This document shows positions 56,551 to 64,000 of a stretch of 64,000 nucleotides of DNA, piece by piece. The notes beneath the pieces were generated by a model that was not told the origin of the DNA, made no database searches, and saw only the letters and a program-made list of their open reading frames with translations. The position numbers were made by a program, and so were the translations under genes. The stretch is from Strongylocentrotus droebachiensis. Taxonomy: Eukaryota > Echinodermata > Echinoidea > Camarodonta > Strongylocentrotidae. Location: assembly GCA_035222895.1 (NCBI GenBank), contig JAVYIG010007213.1, positions 41,513-105,512 on the forward strand. The letters are read 5' to 3'. How positions within the stretch are numbered: position 1 is the first letter of the stretch; the number at the start of each line of letters is the position of its first letter.

Positions 56551-57286
56551 TCAGTAACCTCGACCTACCCTACAATGATTTAAATTCAAAGATAGCTTGA
56601 CCAGGGAATGGTCGGATCTGTACCCAGGTAAAATCTCTCTGTTATTAACGAGTGACAGGAGTTCACTGGAGACCAAGAAATAATACAATCTAGCCGCCTT
56701 AAAGGGAGTAGGTTGACGCCATGTAAACATTTTTTCCTGGACATGTAATTCTCTCCATGGGTCTATCAAATCTAAATCATTCTTCATTTGATCGACTTTT
56801 TTCTTGGCATTAGGATTATTAAGACGAATATAATTATATGTATCTATATCAAAATCTTGGACCAAGTTCCAATCTCCGCATTAATGGATTATCAAAATCC
56901 AAAGCAAGTCTTTCAATATCTGCATAAAAACTAACAGTATCGTGATTAGGACCATACAAGGATATTAATGTTATGTCATAGCCATATACCTGTAGGTCTA
57001 ACGCAACAAAATTCCCTTATTTTGATCGCTCAATTTTATTTACATTAAATTGCACCCCTTCCCAAAACAAAATAGCAACACCTCTGGCATTTGACGCTTT
57101 ATGGCTGAAAAAAACAATTATCTCCCCAAAATCGTTTCATAGAAGCTTCTTCTTCAGCTTCAAAATGTGTATCTTGCGAGCAACAAATTTGAAAATTTGT
57201 TTACTTAACAAATTCTAAAACATCATTTCTTTTTTCGCGATTTCCCAAACCTCGACAGTTCAAAGAAATGATATTGAAACTAGCCA
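56551..57286 (-). pseudogene. L1/Tx1-like LINE: AP endonuclease
   Basis: It begins MASFNIISLNCRGLGNREKR, a textbook L1-type start, then SQDTHFEAEEEASMKRFWG, NARGVAILF and ITLISLYGPNHDTVSFYADI, with FTWRQP and YRSDHSLVKL toward the end. Several stops and shifts are present. A connecting segment (56001-56550) has LRDDSYVETIKDVIQQTIET and continues to the RT. Confidence 0.85.
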
Positions 57287-57616
57287 TTTGATAACAATTT
57301 TACCGAGTTTTTCTTTTGTAACATTCAGCATAATTTGAAGAGAAATCCGCATATTTTGATAAAAACGAAAAAGAAGAAGGAAAATTATTTGATTATTCGA
57401 GATCACATCTTAATCACCTCTCACAATTTCATGTTATACAGAAATGGCAAAACCGACTACAACCGGGTTTCCAACAAGAGCACTGCGTTATTTACTTATC
57501 AGGAGTCCACAATTACAGTTCATGGGTTGAACGACCTGCTTAAATTATCGTACATCTAATAAAAGCATGTAGTTTGTAAAATACACTGTCGCTTTATATA
57601 GTTTACCCCAGTTTAT

Positions 57617-58236
57617 GAAATTATTTCGACAATGATTTATTCCTAATAGATATATATAATAGTATACATTCTAAGATTGTATTGAATAATAATTTGCCAG
57701 TGTTTGTTTTGCGTGACTGCTAAAGCATGTTTATGCTACTATGCTTATCAACTAGGGGACCTACGTCCTTAATTCATAAATGACAGTAATAAGGATTAAT
57801 CACCTGTCATGGCTCAAGGCATGGGTACACAGAATATTTCTTTTCTGTTCAGGACCGGGGGATGGATTCAATGAATTATTGAAAATTAATGAAAATTGCA
57901 TTTTCTTTGTTTTTATTTATTTGTGGGAACTGCCCCCTACCCTAGCACCCGCTGCGTACAGTCGTGATTCAGGAGCAAAACAATGACCTCGTAACTGTGA
58001 GGCCCCAGGATCAAAACCGTGTCGATGTGCCATATTAGTGCCCTTTTGGGGGATTAATTCTCATTACTGTCATTTATGAATTAAGGGCGTAGGTCCCCTA
58101 GTTGATAAGCATAGTAACATACACATGATTTAGCAGTCACGCAAAACAAACACTGGCAAATTATTATTCAATAAAATCTGCGAATGTATAATATTATCTA
58201 GATCTATTAGGAATAAATCATTGTCAAAATAATTCC
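57617..58236. mobile_element. Foldback element with 184-bp inverted arms
   Basis: Arms 57617-57800 and 58053-58236 are inverted copies of equal length, about 90 percent identical by eye; shared blocks include TTATTCAATA, GTTTGTTTTGCGTGACTGCT and TTATCAACTAGGGGACCTAC. The 252-bp centre is unrelated non-coding DNA. A non-autonomous foldback DNA element is likely. Confidence 0.85.
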
Positions 58237-58423
58237 ATCAATTGGAGTATGAAAAAAATATTCCAACTATATAGGCGAAAGTGCCATATCCAAAGTCTGT
58301 CCACGAAAATTATTTGAGAATCGAGAGTTAGTACACAATCAATGAAGAGATAATACGGGTCAGTGCTTTGTGTCACTGAGTATTCGTAACTAATTTCTAT
58401 ACGGTAAACAAAAAACTATTGTT

Positions 58424-59824
58424 TACATTCGAATTGACATGGTAATAATTTGATAAGAATTAATTGGAGTATAATATACATAAAAGAAATTTATCGGAAA
58501 AGATAAAACTATCAATACTGGATAGTCTACCCGTGCATGAGGTCAAGCAGAGATACTCTATCATTACATCATGTACGATAAATGTTTCGTTTTTTACATA
58601 TTATTCCAGTTCATGGTTACTGAACGTTGTACTGCTGTCATGTAGTTAGGTTGTAGAGTATGTGAAGTTGTATAATTACCCTTTCCTTTCCCATTTCCCT
58701 TTCCTTCTCTTTTGTCAATTTCAGTAATACCCCCTTCACATACACAGATTTTTCTTACCAGTCCTTACGAATCGCCAACTCATAGGCAATCGGAACACCC
58801 GTAAATAATTCGCTGGTATCCGTTAATAACTGGTCACAACTCGTAACAACTCGTATACACTCTTAAGGATCCGTGAAAGGAGAGGCAAAGTTTTTGACAT
58901 GTCAAAAATCTTCTTACGATTGTCCACGGATTGATTTGTCCGTAAATTGCTTGTAAATAGCTCGCAACAACACGTAACCATCGAACCTCCCCCCCCCATC
59001 AATGTTTTGTATGTGTGTGTTTTGGAGGAAACCCCCTCCCCCACACCTCAAATTGTTCGTTTAATAAAACAAAACAAAAACAAAACTTTTGTTTTTGCTG
59101 CTAAAGGGTGACCCAACAAAGGTGAACTAACCCCCCCCCCCCCCTCCCCCGCTGAACGAAATATCGGTGGGCCGAATTTTCGATAGAAAAACAAAATGTG
59201 CTCTTACAAAAAAACAGGCATAAAAAAACAACTCAATCGTAAAAGAACAATAGGAAATCAAACAAAAATAGTTCGAGAAGCTTTACTATTTAACACTCCC
59301 TCCCCCAGTACGTACGGCACCGGCTAAGCTTATTGGAATACTGTTTGATATATACGCTTACCTTATATTCTGACGTGTATAGGTGTAAATTGTTATCAAA
59401 TCAGAAGCCAGTTCAGTTTATCATTCTCCTATTTGCTTGAATACACGCGGATACGAAACACTAATCGTCAACGCCAATTTCAATTGTTGGCATGTATCAC
59501 TGGTAATTAATAATACATATATAAGCTGATATTACAATTTCAAAAACCAGCCAATTTGCTGTGAAATACAAGATTGCTAGTTACACTCAACTCTCAATTC
59601 AATGTGCACTTACGTCACGCCCTTCCAAACTCGACTCTTTCCGGGTTGGTGTGTATGCGCTGCGTGCAAACCGAACACGATATGAACTAGTCTTTAAATC
59701 GTTGTTTAGGTGATTTAGATGATCCTTTATGTAATTTTAATTCGTTCCTCTTTTTTGACAAATGTGATTAATTCAGAAAAAGAGTCCGCATTGCAGCAAA
59801 GCTTTTCTGAGAAGGTCCATATGC
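58424..59824 (+). repeat. Tandem duplication, copy 1
   Basis: About 1.4 kb that recurs nearly identically at 61275-61560 plus 62871-64000. Differences seen are mainly homopolymer lengths, such as the C tracts at 58989 and 59130. Copy 1 has no insertion at 58709. The true end is unknown because copy 2 runs out of the window. Confidence 0.9.
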
Positions 59825-59951
59825 TGAGACAAGGCTGCGAGGCGCGAGTCCGAACACCACGACAACGAACGCAATTGCAATGTATGCAGCACATGAATTC
59901 AAACACGCATCACATGAGCACACATAATAATTAATATACATGTATGGTGGT

Positions 59952-60857
59952 GTGACCAAAGTTCGCGCGTGACCAAAGTTCGCGTACTAACACTTTAAAG
60001 CGCTTATAACAGGAGAACGATACGCGATGCCTGTGTGGGACTGAGACAACGAAATCTTTGAACACCGTCGACAATTCCAAAGGTCAAAATGCGACATAAA
60101 AATGTGAATAAGCTAGCTTTTTCATGCTTTTTATCATAACAAATTGTGTTTTTTTATGTGAAAATCAGTTCATTAGAGGGATTGACTCCGAAAAATAATG
60201 ATAAAATTCCAATTTCTTACGCAAAAAACGGAACCTGCGCGCCTGCTTCCACCGTATCTGTGTTTGTGAATTTCAATGAATCTATGGGTTTCGTAAGAAT
60301 ACAAATTTAAAAGGGGAAAGTGGAGAGACAAAGAGAGAAAAGAGCGAGAACTCGTGTATGGCTGACATATAAAAAGGAGACACATGATAATTTTTTCAAA
60401 GAAACAAATGACATGCAGATAGGGACTACATTGTCATTAACACATAAACATTGAAAAATATTGTCTTTTATTTGCAAAATTTAACAAGGGTATTTTTATC
60501 GGGCAATATTTCAATGATAGAGAGAAATTATTATCTTTTTCAAAGTTTCAATATAAAGTTCGGCTTCTGATTGAAACTACGTAACTTTTTGGAATGTTTA
60601 TATATATAAAGCCTATCACAAGAGGGCAGTAAATATCATGCGCGAACTTAGGTCACACTTTTTGACGGACGTCGGTAGGGGTAAGGCTTCCGATATTCGC
60701 GTCTTATCATTGATTTGAAGTAAATAAAGCCTTGGAATGTTATATAATCTGATTATATGATAAATTACGAATCTTATGACGTATGGCACATGATATATGT
60801 TGACCTGGATTTTCTGTAATGTGCAAGAAAAGAAAAATATCCGCGAACTTTGGTCAC
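59952..60857. mobile_element. TIR element with GTGACCAAAGTTCGCG ends
   Basis: GTGACCAAAGTTCGCG occurs twice at the left (59952-59967, 59969-59984) and inverted at the right (60842-60857), with a near copy (CGCGAACTTAGGTCAC) at 60641-60656. The 906-bp span has no transposase. Superfamily unknown. Confidence 0.72.
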
Positions 60858-61007
60858 CCCTTCATACTCAGAATATACATACATGTAATATAATAAACAT
60901 GCACTGTACGTATGCGAATGCGTAGTACATGATCATGTGATAGGCAGTACAGCGTTGTATACTACAGAAACCGAAACGGCCATATATAATACGGCTCTTC
61001 CAGTACA

Positions 61008-61260
61008 CTAGTTTTCGGTTAAGGCCGCCATTTTAATATGCGGGTAAACATTGCGTCATCAATGTCTTCAGATGCGCACGCATTGTAGCGTCACTGCCTG
61101 CGCTGCGCGCTCACATCATATTTGCATGGGCGCAATCTTAATTTACGCGTAAACCACTGACCTTTGGAGGTCAGTGGGGTAAACAACCTTGTTTACCCGT
61201 AAATTAAAATGGTGCCCATGTCTGCGCATGCGCACTGTTCTAACCGAAAAATGGTGTAGC
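61008..61260. mobile_element. Palindromic MITE at the duplication boundary
   Basis: Arms TTTTCGGTTAA (61011) and CTAACCGAAAA (61240) enclose inverted CCATTTTAATATGCGGGTAA and TTTACCCGTAAATTAAAATGG. A perfect hairpin CCACTGACCT/AGGTCAGTGG lies in the centre (61156-61179). A 21-bp sequence starting TGTAGCGTCACTGCCTGCG occurs at 61084-61104 and 61255-61275. Confidence 0.6.
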
Positions 61261-61560
61261 GTCACTGCCTGCGCTACATTCGAATTGACATGGTAATAAT
61301 TTGATAAGAATTAATTGGAGTATAATATACATAAAAGAAATTTATCGGAAAAGATAAAACTATCAATACTGGATAGTCTACCCGTGCATGAGGTCAAGCA
61401 GAGATACTCTATCATTACATCATGTACGATAAATGTTTCGTTTTTTACATATTATTCCAGTTCATGGTTACTGAACGTTGTACTGCTGTCATGTAGTTAG
61501 GTTGTAGAGTATGTGAAGTTGTATAATTACCCTTTCCTTTCCCATTTCCCTTTCCTTCTC

Positions 61561-62870
61561 CATATGGAAACGTTTGCTTGTATTTGTCTCATAAAAGAAT
61601 TTGACCACGAACTGACTCCCATGCTTCATCGGGCAGGTAGTTCCATTATGTGAATGGGTAAATTAACTATTACAAAATGAGGGGACACATTAAATTGTAC
61701 AATAGGGACACACATTGTTTTTATTGTGCAGAACATACTCTTTTATTGACTTACTTATTGCATGAAACTATAAAACTAAAATGCATTTTGTATTCTAACA
61801 ATTGGAGTACAAAGAATAATAACAGGTGAATGAAATGCATAAACACCACAAACACCTGGGGAGGAAGCATTCATAAATTTTAATACATATAGTTGATAAA
61901 CGACTCCGATGAAACTATAAAACCAAAATGAAATTTGCGTTCTGGCAATTGGAGTACAAAGAATGATAGCAGGTGAGTGAAATGCTTCAACAGCAACACA
62001 AACACCTGGGAAGCTAGGAAGCATCCATAAATTTGAATAATTTAGTTGATAAACGACTCCGCATGTGGACGTTTGTTGGAGCAGAAAGCAGTGGATCCTT
62101 AACAACACGAACCCATTTAACAGAATGTCGGAACGTAAATTGAATTTGGCGCGGTTGGAAAATGCATCTTTCTACCCTGCGACTTTAATGGTACGATCCA
62201 GTAAATTAAAACAGTAAAATGGGTCTTATTTTAAAATTACTCATTAAATAAAACCCAAAACTTCAGTGATATCAGAAAAAATATGTTATATCGTACTAAT
62301 AATTAAAAAAAGATGTATAAACATTGTGAAAGTGTCGCATTTTACAATAAAAGACACCGATTTAGCGAAGATGACGTCATTAGTGCGCTTGCATCAGGGA
62401 ATTCAAGGTCAAAAGGTCAATTCAGACGCTGATAAGTTATTGGTCGAGCCTTTTTGTTTCCTTTATTCCGACAAAATTATACAATCAATCAAAACAAGTT
62501 TGATACCAGAAGAAAGCTAACGATTAGTATTTTCATTAACCGCTTGCCCCAAAGTCTCTTGACCACAGTGAAACGAGTGAGAGCTTGCGAGAGCGGCCAA
62601 AGTGTGATTGAAACTCGTAATTTGCTCTTCTCCAACGCAAAAAAAGACGACATTGTGCTGGATAAATGTATTTTTTCCGACAAAAGTACAGAAAATTTGC
62701 ATATGGTCTTTTTACATTATACTTTATGAAATGTTACCCGAGTGACTTCCGGGCGCCCCAATGCTGGAAAGAAACGCACATTTTAGAAAACTTCACCTTT
62801 TCATGGAAAAATGCTTATTTGTTCTATGCACGCAAGTCAGATTGAGCGGATGATACAACTTTTCCATATG
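61561..62870. mobile_element. 1310-bp TIR-bounded insertion without TSD
   Basis: Copy 1 reads CCTTCTC-TTTTGTCAATT (58703-58720) without interruption. Copy 2 has the same flanks split by a 1310-bp block that begins CATATGGAAA and ends TTTCCATATG, a perfect 10-bp inverted repeat. No base of the target is duplicated. Inside is a direct duplication of about 146 bp (61764-61911 and 61912-62058) and open frames of 84-91 codons (62266-62729) that I do not recognise. No transposase motif seen. Confidence 0.8.
61764..62058. repeat. Direct repeat of about 146 bp inside the insertion
   Basis: Two units start ATGAAACTATAAAAC and share CAATTGGAGTACAAAGAAT, ACAAACACCTGGG and AGTTGATAAACGACTCCG. Confidence 0.85.
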
Positions 62871-64000
62871 TTTTGTCAATTTCAGTAATACCCCCTTCAC
62901 ATACACAGATTTTTCTTACCAGTCCTTACGAATCGCCAACTCATAGGCAATCGGAACACCCGTAAATAATTCGCTGGTATCCGTTAATAACTGGTCACAA
63001 CTCGTAACAACTCGTATACACTCTTAAGGATCCGTGAAAGGAGAGGCAAAGTTTTTGACATGTCAAAAATCTTCTTACGATTGTCCACGGATTGATTTGT
63101 CCGTAAATTGCTCGTAAATAGCTCGCAACAACACGTAACCATCGAACCTCCCCCCCCCCCCCCCCCATCAATGTTTTGTATGTGTGTGTTTTGGAGGAAA
63201 CCCCCTCCCCCACACCTCAAATTGTTCGTTTAATAAAACAAAACAAAACAAAACTTTTTGTTTTTGCTGCTAAAGGGTGACCCAACAAAGGTGAACTAAC
63301 CCCCCCCCCCCCCCCCCCCCTCCCCCGCTGAACGAAATATCGGTGGGCCGAATTTTCGATAGAAAAACAAAATGTGCTCTTACAAAAAAACAGGCATAAA
63401 AAAACAACTCAATCGTAAAAGAACAATAGGAAATCAAACAAAAATAGTTCGAGAAGCTTTACTATTTAACACTCCCTCCCCCAGTACGTACGGCACCGGC
63501 TAAGCTTATTGGAATACTGTTTGATATATACGCTTACCTTATATTCTGACGTGTATAGGTGTAAATTGTTATCAATCAGAAGCCAGTTCAGTTTATCATT
63601 CTCCTATTTGCTTGAATACACGCGGATACGAAACACTAATCGTCAACGCCAATTTCAATTGTTGGCATGTATCACTGGTAATTAATAATACATATATAAG
63701 CTGATATTACAATTTCAAAAACCAGCCAATTTGCTGTGAAATACAAGATTGCTAGTTACACTCAACTCTCAATTCAATGTGCACTTACGTCACGCCCTTC
63801 CAAACTCGACTCTTTCCGGGTTGGTGTGTATGCGCTGCGTGCAAACCGAACACGATATGAACTAGTCTTTAAATCGTTGTTTAGGTGATTTAGATGATCC
63901 TTTATGTAATTTTAATTCGTTCCTCTTTTTTGACAAATGTGATTAATTCAGAAAAAGAGTCCGCATTGCAGCAAAGCTTTTCTGAGAAGGTCCATATGCT

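Larger units (their letters stand above)
61275..64000 (+). repeat. Tandem duplication, copy 2 (interrupted, incomplete)
   Basis: Nearly identical to 58424-59824. It is interrupted by the 1310-bp insertion at 61561-62870 and cut by the window edge at a point equal to about 59824. The period between copies is 2851 bp. Confidence 0.9.

Noticed and set aside
58464-58649. Identical 61-codon frames at 58464 and 61315
   Set aside because: Identity comes from the duplication; no domain or codon evidence.
62266-62729. Frames inside the 1310-bp insertion as a transposase
   Set aside because: Short, overlapping, with no DDE, RNase H-like or zinc-finger signature.

Overview
This is animal genomic DNA: GT-AG introns, AT-rich non-coding sequence, and very dense non-LTR retrotransposon, SINE and MITE content. 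The repeat types (CR1/L2-like, I-like, RTE-like and L1/Tx1-like LINEs, tRNA-derived SINEs with ATT tails, hAT-, Kolobok-, mariner- and Harbinger-like elements, long G/C homopolymers) suggest a marine invertebrate, most likely an echinoderm or other deuterostome. The species is an inference.

Only one host gene is well supported: a divergent atlastin-like dynamin-family GTPase on the minus strand. Seven coding exons were assembled by hand: 48157-48382, 32779-32961, 30717-30821, 29589-29705, 28873-28965, 27297-27429 and 4688-4815. Splice phases agree at all six junctions, giving 985 nt (about 328 codons). The exons hold the P-loop, switch I, DTQG, RDW and the end of the GTPase domain. The membrane-anchor part must lie beyond the left edge. 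Introns are huge (15.2 kb and 22.5 kb are the largest), and almost everything else between 1 and 48156 is mobile DNA inside them.

Layout. 1-4680: CR1/L2-like LINE tail with a nested TTAA MITE, a second MITE, then a minus-strand RTE-type LINE. 4688-4815: exon 7. 4816-27296 (intron 6): GTCA/GCGC-rich non-coding DNA, hAT-like elements, an I-like LINE carrying a SINE, a CR1-like LINE, a nearly intact PIF/Harbinger transposase, and a nested hAT cluster containing a decayed C2H2 zinc-finger piece. 27297-32961: exons 6 to 2. 32962-48156 (intron 1): duplicated repeats, minisatellites, a 1.75 kb inverted-terminal element full of GGGCCCATATGG-type palindromes, mariner-type MITEs, SINEs in inverted orientation, and a LINE RT split by a repeat. 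48383-64000: upstream of the recognised exons, with a hAT element flanked by a target duplication, LINE ends, an L1/Tx1-like LINE, a foldback element, a TIR element, and a recent tandem duplication whose second copy carries a 1310-bp TIR-bounded insertion absent from the first.

The best leads are the atlastin-like gene, the insertion without target duplication at 61561-62870, the exact 8-bp duplications around G-tract-rich hAT-like elements, and the palindrome-array element at 40603-42348. No CRISPR, bacterial operon or new defence system is visible.
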